A DNA stretch of 7,528 bases from JBLNCE01 sp050260415 (GCA_050260415.1 JBLNCE010000167.1:1-7528); one strand, 5' to 3'; counted from the stretch's first letter, positions 1 through 5,738 are shown. Notes: generated by a model from the sequence alone, not told the origin. Numbers and translations are program-made.

Positions 1-201
1 AAGCTTAGAGAGGGGGACGGGGAGTGAGTTTGATGCCATTTTCTAACCAGCGGTGTGAAAAAGTCAATTATGGCCGACGGCGGCAGGCCGCCGTGACCTA
101 ACCCCCGACCCCTTATGGGAAGGATGGCACGGATGCCGGGTTAGGTTCGGTCTCTGGATCGGGCTTTTTCACGCCTCTTCTAGATTTGAGGGGGATAACC
201 A
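1..201. other. Leader/intergenic region with inverted repeats, no gene
   Basis: No gene is supported here. In frame 1 the first 27 bases read KLREGDGE then TGA, which could be the tail of a gene to the left, but this cannot be judged. Two inverted repeats are visible. One is an 8-bp perfect repeat, ACGGCGGC at 77-84 against GCCGCCGT at 87-94. The other is a 9-bp perfect repeat, ACCTAACCC at 96-104 against GGGTTAGGT at 138-146, enclosing a 33-nt loop. A short T run lies at about 165-169. The stretch could be the end of an upstream unit plus the 5' leader of the gene at 202. The Shine-Dalgarno for that gene, GAGGGGG, is at 188-194. Confidence 0.5.
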
Positions 202-894
202 ATGAATTTGGCTCCCGAAGTCCAGGCTTATCTTGACGAAGTTTTGCGCCTGCTCTATCTCCACCCGCTGCAAAAGCGCCGGGTGGCCAAGGAAATCGAG
301 GCCAGGATCGTGGTGGCGGCTGATGGCGGGCTGGAAAGCGTGCGGCGGCAGCTCGGCAGCCCCCGCCAACTGGCGGCCGAGACCATGCTGGCCTTGGCCG
401 AGTCCGGTCCACGACCGTGGGGATGGGGCATGTCCGGCCGTTACTACGCCGGCTTCGAGTACAAGAGCGTCGCCACCTGGTGTGGCTGGCCCCTGCTGCA
501 CATCGCCAGCGGCTACGATCCGGAGACCGGACGGCCCCGCGTGGCCAAGGGCGTGGTGGCCATCGGTTCCGTGGCCGTGGGCGGCTTGGCTGTGGGCGGA
601 CTCAGTTTTGGCGTGCTCTCGCTGGGGGGGCTGTCCTTTGGCCTTGGGCTTGCGCTCGGCGGCCTGAGCTTTGGCGGCCTCGGCGCCGTGGGCGGGATCG
701 CCGTCGCGGCCGGGATCGCCGCCGGCGCCATCGCGGTGGCGGGCAAGATCGCGTTGGGAGCCCTGGCGGTCGGCCCCGCGGCCGCCGGAGCGACCGCCAT
801 CGGCCGCGACGTGGTCCAGGAGGGAGCCGGCCGGGCGGAATTCCTGGCCTGGCTCGGCAGAAACCTACCGATTCTGGTACGATACTTTCGGTGA
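202..894 (+). CDS. HAAS-domain protein with Gly-rich pentad-repeat C-terminal half
   Basis: This 230-residue protein has two parts. Residues 1-65 resemble the HAAS (DUF1700-like) alpha-helical domain: an amphipathic helix, a basic segment (KRRVAKEIEA, 25-34), then the typical LGSPRQLAAE ending (51-60). HAAS domains are common in Gram-positive regulatory and membrane-associated proteins and are thought to be signalling or interaction modules. Residues 117-200 are a string of five-residue units of the type VAIGS, VAVGG, LAVGG, LSFGV, LSLGG, with no charged residue except K182. They could form a beta-solenoid or lie in the membrane. The link between the parts holds W73, W75, W93 and W96. The start is ATG with GAGGGGG seven bases upstream. 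A hairpin at 921-950 follows and the next gene is convergent, so it is probably monocistronic. The precise function is unknown; the domain call rests on pattern recognition. Confidence 0.8.
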   Translation: MNLAPEVQAYLDEVLRLLYLHPLQKRRVAKEIEARIVVAADGGLESVRRQLGSPRQLAAETMLALAESGPRPWGWGMSGRYYAGFEYKSVATWCGWPLLHIASGYDPETGRPRVAKGVVAIGSVAVGGLAVGGLSFGVLSLGGLSFGLGLALGGLSFGGLGAVGGIAVAAGIAAGAIAVAGKIALGALAVGPAAAGATAIGRDVVQEGAGRAEFLAWLGRNLPILVRYFR

Positions 895-920
895 TCCGGC
901 CATCTTGCCTTTCCATATAC

Positions 921-950
921 AGAAGCACCTGCCCACGCAGGTGCTTCTTT
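921..950 (+). terminator. Rho-independent-type terminator hairpin between convergent genes
   Basis: A perfect 12-bp stem, AGAAGCACCTGC at 921-932 and GCAGGTGCTTCT at 937-948, closes a CCAC loop and is followed by TT. It lies 27 bases after the stop at 894 and just beyond the 3' end of the convergent nitroreductase. Its symmetry could serve both directions, although the U tract is short on the + side and absent on the - side. Confidence 0.75.
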
Positions 951-967
951 GCCAAACGTCAAAGCAT

Positions 968-1528
968 TCACCGCAGAACGTACGTCACTTCCTCCTGCGA
1001 CCGCATCGAATCCCGCTCCGCTTCCGCGGCCGGGTAACCCACGGCGACGATGGCCAACGGCCTGCACGCGGACGGCAGACCGACGATACGCCTCACCGCC
1101 GCTTCGTCAAACGCCCCGACCCAGCAACTGCCGAGCCCATAGGCGGTCGCGGCCAACAGGATATTCTGCGTGGCCGCGGCCGTGTCCTGGATGCAGTAAA
1201 GCTGCTCCCCCCGCGCGCCATACTGGGCCGCCGAACGCTGCGGCTCGGCGGAGACGACGATGCAGACCGGCGCCTCGGCGATGAAATCCTGTTTCGCGGC
1301 CGCCTCGGCCAGCGCCAGCCGCGTATTCCCGTCCAGCACGACCGAGAACCGCCAAGGTTGAATATTGCCCGCGCTCGGCGCGCACCGCGCCGCCTCGATC
1401 AGGCGGCCCACGGTCGCCTCCGGAACCGGGTCCGCCTTGAACTTGCGCACGGTACGCCGCTCTTTGATCGCGTCGATGACGTCTTTGGTCACGATCCCGA
1501 CCCCTTCCTGGACAGATGCATCACCCAT
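968..1528 (-). CDS. Nitroreductase-family FMN-dependent oxidoreductase
   Basis: This 186-residue protein belongs to the nitroreductase family, FMN enzymes that use NAD(P)H to reduce nitro compounds, quinones or flavins in the cytoplasm. The N-terminal ERRTVRKF (23-30) and CAPSAGNIQPWRF (49-61) match the FMN-phosphate-binding segments. TAAATQNILLAATAYGLGSCWVGAF (about 116-140) is the conserved helix and loop that contact the isoalloxazine ring, and the VGYP motif (163-166) comes near the end. The chosen ATG at 1526-1528 has GAGAG upstream. A GTG at 1490-1492, preceded by GGAAGGGG, would give a 174-residue protein starting VTKDVIDAIKERR, which is closer to family norm; either is possible. An ATG further upstream, at 1673-1675, would overlap phoU and lacks family similarity. 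It is the last gene of the leftward HAD-phoU-nitroreductase run, 91 bp after phoU. The substrate cannot be told. Confidence 0.88.
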   Translation of the reverse strand: MGDASVQEGVGIVTKDVIDAIKERRTVRKFKADPVPEATVGRLIEAARCAPSAGNIQPWRFSVVLDGNTRLALAEAAAKQDFIAEAPVCIVVSAEPQRSAAQYGARGEQLYCIQDTAAATQNILLAATAYGLGSCWVGAFDEAAVRRIVGLPSACRPLAIVAVGYPAAEAERDSMRSQEEVTYVLR

Positions 1529-1619
1529 AGTATCTCTCAGGACGGGGGTCCGCCAATCAGCGCCAATCTCAGGGGAAGAGTTGGGGCGGGTATCGCGGGG
1601 CCGCCCGGGCGCACATTCT

Positions 1620-2303
1620 CTATAACATCCCGGCCTTGCGCGATTTGAATGGGTGCCGCTCCCCCGTCTCGGCAAAGATGGTCATTTCCGAGATATTGAC
1701 CACGTGATCGCCGATCCGTTCGAGGTAGCGGGCGACAAGGAGCAAATTACTCGCTTGGTCCACATATTGCGGACCCTTCTTCATATAGTCCGTCAGTTCG
1801 GCAAAGAGCGACTGGAACAATCGGTCGACGTGCGCGTCGTCATCATGCATCTCCCTGGCCGCATCCAGGTCCTTCTCCACATGCGCCTTTAAGCTCTTGC
1901 GCATCATGGCCTGGACCAAATCCCCCATGCGGGGGAGGTCGATGAGGGGTTTGAAATACGGCCCCTGCCCCTTCAGATACAAGGTAACCTCGCCGATGTC
2001 GCAGGCATAATCACCGATCCGTTCCAGATCCCGGCTGATACGCATCGTGGCCGCCAAGAAACGCAGGTCGCGATCGATCGGCTGCTGCAGGGAGATCAAT
2101 TCCAGGGCGGTCATCTCCAGGGACTCCTCAAGCAGGTCCACATCATCATCCCCGGAGGCGACGGATCGCGCGAGATTCTCGTCCTGCTCAATCAAGGAGC
2201 GCATGGCGGCCACAAGTTTCTCCCCCACCAGGTCGCTCATGCCGAGCAGTCTTTCCCCAAGGACCAACAGAGCTTGGTCATAGGCATTAAGACGTTTGGC
2301 CAA
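1620..2303 (-). CDS. phoU: Phosphate transport system regulator PhoU
   Basis: A full-length (227 aa) PhoU, the cytoplasmic helical-bundle protein that links the PstSCAB phosphate transporter to the PhoR/PhoB two-component system and restrains Pho-regulon expression and phosphate uptake. The two-fold internal repeat is clear: RDLERIGDYACDI at 91-103 and RYLERIGDHVVNI at 192-204, the metal-binding signature of each three-helix half. The start codon is TTG (2301-2303), chosen because AGGAGG (complement of 2311-2316) sits seven bases upstream and the protein begins in register with the family. A hairpin spans the preceding HAD stop codon and the gene follows that ORF by 35 bp, so the two are probably cotranscribed. 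No pst, phoB or phoR gene is in view, so its usual partners must be elsewhere. The TTG start may lower its translation. Confidence 0.95.
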   Translation of the reverse strand: MAKRLNAYDQALLVLGERLLGMSDLVGEKLVAAMRSLIEQDENLARSVASGDDDVDLLEESLEMTALELISLQQPIDRDLRFLAATMRISRDLERIGDYACDIGEVTLYLKGQGPYFKPLIDLPRMGDLVQAMMRKSLKAHVEKDLDAAREMHDDDAHVDRLFQSLFAELTDYMKKGPQYVDQASNLLLVARYLERIGDHVVNISEMTIFAETGERHPFKSRKAGML

Positions 2304-2330
2304 TCTAGATCCTCCTTAATTCCGGATACG

Positions 2331-2349
2331 GCTCTCTGTCATAGAGAGC
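2331..2349 (-). other. Intercistronic hairpin over the HAD stop codon
   Basis: A 7-bp perfect inverted repeat, GCTCTCT at 2331-2337 and AGAGAGC at 2343-2349, with a five-base loop, straddles the TGA of the HAD gene just before phoU. No T run follows on the minus strand, so it is more likely an mRNA-processing or stability element than a terminator. Confidence 0.4.
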
Positions 2350-3151
2350 GCCAAGGCTTTTCCTCAAGAACGCTGAGGATATCCGGGAGAGCGGCGATGC
2401 GGCCCCCCCAGGTGCCATGACGCAGGCGCGCGAGGCCTGCCGTGTGCCCGCCGTCCATCGCATCCGCCGTCAAACCGAGGGGGGATCGCATTAGCAGAAC
2501 GTAGCCGTAACACCCGGCGCGTGCGCCGAGAACATCCTGGGTGACTGTGTCGCCGACATACATGCATCTTTCTGGGAGGAGTCCGAGCGCGGAGGCGGCC
2601 CGGCCGAAGATGAGCGGATCCGGCTTGCGCCTGCCGACCACCGCTGATACCTGGACGGTCGCAAAATAAGGCGTCAGGCCATATTTACGCAGCGTGAACC
2701 CCACTTGCGTCCTGGAAATGGAGTTGCTGATGATCCCCATCGGATAACCGCGGCGTGCCAGCTCTTCCAGGACGGACTTTGCTTCCGGCCGCAGCCTCCT
2801 CTTTTGAAATACGGTTTCCCAGGTGAAACTCAGCTCCTCGGCTAGATCATCGGTCAGTTTACCAGGCGAGGAAAGTATCGAGCCAAGCAACCATTGGGCC
2901 CATATTTCCCTGGGTGAACACTCCAGGTATTCGCGGCCGCGTTTCGTATCTATCTTGTAGAGCCTGAGACCGTTCTCGATCTGCCGGACGAGGTCTTCCG
3001 GCGCCGAGATATGCTTCGTTATCCCCTCCCGCTCAAGACGGCCGGCGAGCATCGCCGCTCCCCTGGCGATGGATTCCCCGTCCACCACGACATCCTCGAT
3101 GGTGCCTCCCATATCGAATAAGACGGCCAGCGGCCCATCACCCTCCGGCAT
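2339..3151 (-). CDS. HAD-superfamily hydrolase with Gly at the D+2 position
   Basis: A 270-residue cytoplasmic haloacid dehalogenase-like hydrolase. Motif I is LFDMGGT (11-17) with nucleophile D13. Motif II is S142 in GIISNS, motif III is K176 in GRRKPDP, and motif IV is MYVGDTVTQD (197-206) with D201 and D206. An alpha-helical C1-type cap fits residues 25-120. The residue two after the nucleophile, normally the Asp that acts as acid/base in phosphatases, is Gly15. Such DMGGT variants exist in the superfamily, but the reaction is uncertain (phosphatase, dehalogenase-like or other). The ATG at 3149-3151 is chosen because a strong AGGAGGT lies six bases upstream; the reading frame stays open for 34 more codons, but that extension lacks family character. 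It is the first gene of the run with phoU and the nitroreductase. The substrate is unknown. Confidence 0.87.
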   Translation of the reverse strand: MPEGDGPLAVLFDMGGTIEDVVVDGESIARGAAMLAGRLEREGITKHISAPEDLVRQIENGLRLYKIDTKRGREYLECSPREIWAQWLLGSILSSPGKLTDDLAEELSFTWETVFQKRRLRPEAKSVLEELARRGYPMGIISNSISRTQVGFTLRKYGLTPYFATVQVSAVVGRRKPDPLIFGRAASALGLLPERCMYVGDTVTQDVLGARAGCYGYVLLMRSPLGLTADAMDGGHTAGLARLRHGTWGGRIAALPDILSVLEEKPWRSL

Positions 3152-3241
3152 ACTGACCTCCTGTTTTTGACCTGGTATGAAGATAAAAATGGACTTGGGC
3201 TTGTCGATCCTGCCGGCCTTGAGTTTTTTTGCATTGTTGCG

Positions 3242-3256
3242 CCGGTGGCCCACCGG
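3242..3256. repeat. Palindrome in the 5' leader of the HAD operon
   Basis: CCGGTGG at 3242-3248 and CCACCGG at 3250-3256 are exact inverted copies around one base. Transcribed leftward it would fold into a small GC-rich hairpin in the leader of the HAD gene, downstream of the candidate promoter at 3269-3296. It has no T run on the transcribed strand, so it is not a simple terminator. Confidence 0.35.
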
Positions 3257-3268
3257 ACGACCGGGTGG

Positions 3269-3296
3269 ATTAGCACATATGCTAATGCAATTTCAA
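3269..3296 (-). promoter_or_regulatory. Candidate promoter with overlapping operator-like inverted repeat
   Basis: On the minus strand TTGAAA (complement of 3291-3296) and GCTAAT (complement of 3269-3274) are separated by 16 bases in an otherwise GC-rich genome, a plausible sigma-70-type promoter for the HAD-phoU-nitroreductase run. Overlapping the -10 half and the spacer is TTAGCA-N4-TGCTAA (3270-3285), a 6-bp inverted repeat of operator size. A repressor bound there would block the promoter. No regulator gene is in the window, so this is inference from position and symmetry. Confidence 0.4.
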
Positions 3297-3429
3297 ATTT
3301 TTATTTTACCACGCGCCCATCCCCTGGTCAACAATGCGCGCCCATGTTCTTACCTCCACTTTCAATATCCCGGTTAATCCTTGCGATCTTTGGCACGCTA
3401 TAGATAAACCTGAAAATGGAGTTGAGAGC

Positions 3430-3624
3430 ATGGACAGACTGGCCTTGATCCTGGTCATCGTGGGCGCCCTGAATTGGCTCCTCATCGGGCTTTTCCGCTA
3501 TGACCTGGTGGCCAACCTCTTCGGTGGCCAAACCGCCGCCTTGAGCAGGGTTATTTACTCGCTTGTCGGCTTGGCGGGGCTGTATTGCATAAGCTTCCTT
3601 TTTCGGCGGGTTAGGGCGGACTAA
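3430..3624 (+). CDS. DUF378 family small membrane protein
   Basis: A 64-residue protein with two hydrophobic helices, about residues 5-23 and 39-57. It carries the DUF378 signature IVGALNWLLIGLFRYDLVANLFGG (10-33) followed by SRVIYSLVGLAGLY (39-52). Members are small inner-membrane proteins of unknown function, widespread in bacteria. The loop between the helices (RYDLVANLFGGQTAALSR) is polar or amphipathic, and the C-terminus (RRVRAD) is basic, which by the positive-inside rule places it in the cytoplasm. The ATG at 3430 is preferred over an earlier in-frame ATG at 3334 because GGAG stands eight bases before it and the product then matches the family's length. The gene stands alone: the HAD operon diverges on its left and the redox operon converges on its right, separated by a strong hairpin. 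Confidence 0.88.
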   Translation: MDRLALILVIVGALNWLLIGLFRYDLVANLFGGQTAALSRVIYSLVGLAGLYCISFLFRRVRAD

Positions 3625-3629
3625 AGAAA

Positions 3630-3663
3630 CCGGCGAAGGGGAGGGCTCCCTCACCTTCGCCGG
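3630..3663. terminator. Bidirectional terminator-type hairpin
   Basis: CCGGCGAAGG at 3630-3639 and CCTTCGCCGG at 3654-3663 form a perfect 10-bp stem, continued inside by GAGG (3641-3644) and CCTC (3649-3652). It sits between the convergent DUF378 gene (stop at 3624) and the flavin reductase (stop at 3707). Reading leftward, the stem is followed by GTTTCTTTAG, a fair U-rich tail; reading rightward the tail is poor. It most likely ends the leftward redox operon. Confidence 0.65.
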
Positions 3664-3706
3664 CTTCGGCAACCATCACCGGGAACTCAACACGCAAGAT
3701 TCATAA

Positions 3707-4326
3707 TTAACCCCGTTTAATCTCATGGTACCTAGCGTACGTAAGCGGCTTCCCGTCACTGACCACGCCGCCGTTCTTGACCTCCGCCAGGAAGACGGTG
3801 TGGCTGCCGGCGTCGAGTTCCGCGCCGGAGAGGAGCGCCAGTTCCATGAAGGAGATGCATTGCGTCAGGACCGGGCACCCGTTGGCGGCCGGCCGGTGGG
3901 GCACGCCGGCGAACTTGTCCAGCGTCCGCCCGCTCTGCAGGCCGAAATGCCGGGCCAGCTCGTATCCGTCTTCACCCAGAAAGGAAACCGTCGCGACGGG
4001 GTTTTTTCGAAGAAATTCCCAGGTCAAGCTGGTTTTGGTTATGCCCAGCACCATGCGGAGCGGGTCCTCGGCCACCTGGATGAAAGAATTGACCGTGGCG
4101 CCGTTGATGCGGTCTCCATCCCTTGTGCCGACGATAAGAGGCTGTAGGCGATCCGGCGAAGCACGGGGCTGACCTCCTGCCAGATCTCCACCGGAAGCCC
4201 GGCGGTCTCCTCGGCCGGTCCCGCGTCCACGAAAGCCTCCCGGCCCGCGCCGCAGACCGGACAAACCTCTGGAGGTTCGAAACCGAGGTGGATGTACCCG
4301 CAGACCGTGCAGCGCCACTTCCTCAC
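3707..4326 (-). pseudogene. Rubredoxin-flavin reductase fusion, frame-shifted
   Basis: Two reading frames together encode one recognisable protein of about 206 residues. The first (from GTG at 4324-4326) gives a rubrerythrin-type rubredoxin domain: C6-x2-C9-G-Y, then C22-x2-C25-G, four cysteines for one iron. It then runs to L63 of SPVLRRIAYSL. The expected continuation, LIVGTRDGDRINGATVNSFIQV and the rest of a flavin reductase-like (FMN-binding split-barrel) domain, is in another frame, ending at TAA 3707-3709. The frames meet at about 4136-4140, where one base appears to be missing. Without a shift, translation runs off-frame to a stop at 4039. The second half has no usable start of its own. 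Intact relatives pass electrons from NAD(P)H through flavin to rubredoxin, often in anaerobes for oxygen or nitric oxide reduction. The cause could be a sequencing error, a true mutation or recoding. Four bases overlap the upstream gene, with GGGAGG as Shine-Dalgarno. Confidence 0.82.
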
Positions 4327-4565
4327 GGGCCAGCCTCCCTCCGCTCCTCCAGGATGCGCATGACTTCTCCGGTGTAGGCGTACGCCTTGCCGTCCAGGAT
4401 ATAAAAAGGCAGCACCTCGAGACCGTGTTCCGCGCCAAGCTTTCTGCCCCGGGCGCTTCCGGCCTCCACGTATTCGATCTCCGGCCAGAGCCCGCGCTTG
4501 TTTAGCACCGCCTTGGCCTGTCGACATTTGCGGCACTCATCGCTACCGACCATGAGCACGGTCAT
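4323..4565 (-). CDS. Small thioredoxin-fold (glutaredoxin-like) CxxC protein
   Basis: An 80-residue protein with a thioredoxin/glutaredoxin fold pattern. Strand TVLMVGS is followed by the dithiol site C11-R-K-C14 at the head of a helix (RQAKAVLNKR). A second strand, EIEYVEAG, and a helix RGRKLGAEHG follow. V51-L52-P53 (presumed cis-Pro) leads the strand FYILDGKAYAYTG, and the C-terminal helix is EVMRILEERREAG. It probably exchanges disulfides or electrons in the cytoplasm. The ATG at 4563-4565 is chosen because GGGGG lies about nine bases upstream and the fold starts at once; an upstream in-frame ATG at 4620-4622 would add 19 residues with no family likeness. Its TGA overlaps the GTG of the rubredoxin-flavin reductase gene (GTGA), indicating translational coupling and a shared redox role. 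It is not a confident match to a named family member. Confidence 0.78.
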   Translation of the reverse strand: MTVLMVGSDECRKCRQAKAVLNKRGLWPEIEYVEAGSARGRKLGAEHGLEVLPFYILDGKAYAYTGEVMRILEERREAGP

Positions 4566-4639
4566 TAGAATTACCCCCGCATAACCATCTGACCTCGTAA
4601 CATAAAGACAAAATAAGTTCACAAACCCGAAGACAACAT

Positions 4640-4774
4640 GTAAATTAGACAGGATTTACAGGGTTAACATGATTATGCTTCAACAGACTGGGTTCCAGGG
4701 AAATAACAGATATGTCTATATAGATTTTAAATGAAAATGAATCCTATAAATCCTGTCAATCCTGTCCAATTTAC
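4640..4774. repeat. Large imperfect inverted repeat in an AT-rich intergenic region
   Basis: The stretch 4566-4815 has no gene. It holds two 35-base arms, 4640-4674 and 4740-4774, matching as inverted complements at 29 of 35 positions around a 65-base AT-rich spacer. Each arm is itself built of degenerate 9-10 base units of the ACAGGATTT/ACAGGATTG type. The composition is far more AT-rich than the flanking genes. This resembles a class of intergenic CCTGTAAATCCTGT-like repeats known from many bacterial genomes; naming a family would need a search. In RNA it could fold into a long hairpin between two leftward units and might act as a transcription or mRNA end. Confidence 0.7.
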
Positions 4775-4815
4775 GTTTCTTCTTGACTTACACAGGACGA
4801 TTCACACTCTTTTAC

Positions 4816-5271
4816 TTACGTCACTTGGTATGTCATCGCAATCTCGTCGCAATGGGGGAATTTCGGGCAATTGATACATTCCTTCCAGACCTTCTGGGGC
4901 ATGTCATCTTTGTGCACGACCCGAAAGCCGCACTTTTCGAAGAAACCCGGCTGATAAGTCAGCGCAAAGACGGTCCTGATTTCGAGGGCGCGCGCCTCCT
5001 CGATCAGGGTCTCGACCAGCCGGCGGCCGATGCCGTGTTTGATAACATCCGGCTCCAGGGCCAGGGCTCTGATCTCGGCCAGGTCCTCCCAGATGATATG
5101 CAGCGCCCCCGTGCCGAGAAAGCGCCCCTCCTCTTCGACCACGGTAAATTCGCGCAGATTCTCATAGAGCATATTGCGCGACCGGCCCAGCATCAAACCC
5201 TGCGCCGCATAGTCATTGATCAGGCGATGGATCGACTCGACATCCGACATCTTGGCTTTTCTCAGCATCAT
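4816..5271 (-). CDS. GNAT N-acetyltransferase, short N-acetylglutamate-synthase type
   Basis: A 151-residue single-domain GNAT enzyme. The acetyl-CoA pyrophosphate loop is I77-K-H-G-I-G-R-R-L85, after the beta-strand EIRALALEP (67-75). FFEKCGFRVV (110-119) is the typical late GNAT strand-loop. The C-terminal KVWKECINCPKFPHCDEIAM (128-147) is characteristic of the short ArgA-like proteins that acetylate glutamate, the first step of arginine biosynthesis, in bacteria lacking a classical ArgA. Its three cysteines, C132, C135 and C141, form a CxxCx5C cluster that could bind metal; the family relation is known to me, but the metal role is inference. The first of two adjacent ATGs is used; GGAGG lies seven bases upstream. 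No other arg gene is in view. A hairpin at 5298-5325 lies in its leader and could be regulatory. A different amino-group substrate is possible. Confidence 0.83.
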   Translation of the reverse strand: MMLRKAKMSDVESIHRLINDYAAQGLMLGRSRNMLYENLREFTVVEEEGRFLGTGALHIIWEDLAEIRALALEPDVIKHGIGRRLVETLIEEARALEIRTVFALTYQPGFFEKCGFRVVHKDDMPQKVWKECINCPKFPHCDEIAMTYQVT

Positions 5272-5297
5272 TTTAGCGGCCTCCGTGAGTGTTTTAT

Positions 5298-5325
5298 GGC
5301 GTATGGAGAACAGCCCGCATACGCC
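5298..5325. promoter_or_regulatory. Hairpin in the leader of the acetyltransferase gene
   Basis: GGCGTATG at 5298-5305 and CATACGCC at 5318-5325 are perfect inverted copies around a 12-base loop. On the minus strand it ends 26 bases before the acetyltransferase ATG and just upstream of its Shine-Dalgarno. It could be a leader attenuator or the end of an upstream transcript; the U tail is weak (ATAAAAC on the minus strand). Confidence 0.4.
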
Positions 5326-5473
5326 TCTTTGTACAGGAAGAGGGAGTACGGGTCATAACACTATTCGTTGCCTTATCTGGATCTCCTGCGCACTCGGTGT
5401 GTCAGTGTCCCATCCCACCGTTCCGCCGGGACAGTTATAACGAGAACGCCGAATTCCACTCATGCTCGTCCAC

Positions 5474-5520
5474 CCTCCGCAGTAGTCTCCAGTTTACCAC
5501 CAGGGTGACTGCTACGGAGG
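5474..5520. repeat. Imperfect inverted repeat, 14-base arms
   Basis: The arms CCTCCGCAGTAGTC (5474-5487) and GACTGCTACGGAGG (5507-5520) are complementary at 12 of 14 positions, one of the two exceptions being a G-U pair in RNA. The loop is 19 bases. No T tract follows on either strand. It lies in the gene-poor stretch between the acetyltransferase and the small acidic gene. Its role is unknown. Confidence 0.5.
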
Positions 5521-5581
5521 ACGGGCCTGCGCGCCGTAGGGCTGCCATCTAGAGCATAATTGCGCTACAGCCCGCAGGCGG

Positions 5582-5652
5582 GTGCTCGTAATCGTACTCG
5601 TTCTCGCGATCGAACACCTTGACGATCGAGATTCGATCGCGCGCACGAGCAC
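5582..5652. repeat. Degenerate hexamer repeat and nested hairpin
   Basis: Four successive 6-mers, GTGCTC, GTAATC, GTACTC and GTTCTC (5582-5605), follow the pattern GTNMTC. The block is folded over by two nested perfect inverted repeats: GTGCTCGT at 5582-5589 with ACGAGCAC at 5645-5652, and CGCGATCGAA at 5605-5614 with TTCGATCGCG at 5632-5641. On the minus strand one frame through it reads DRENEYDYEH, a low-complexity acidic/tyrosine pattern without a start codon. It is either a simple-sequence relic or a structured RNA. Confidence 0.55.
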
Positions 5653-5738
5653 GACAGTTGAACTCTTCACGAAAGCTATTTGGGCGGGGGGTATATCAAG
5701 CCGGGCCGTGGGGCCTTGGCCCGACGATGGCTTATGCC

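Noticed and set aside
4130..4145. Programmed -1 ribosomal frameshift
   Set aside because: No X-XXY-YYZ slippery heptamer or evident downstream stimulator; a simple one-base deletion is more economical.
5294..5330. Group II intron domain V-like hairpin
   Set aside because: The stem lacks the conserved AGC...GAA-type features, and no reverse transcriptase or other intron parts are present.
4783..5358. 191-codon plus-strand frame
   Set aside because: It is antisense to the clearly recognisable GNAT acetyltransferase.
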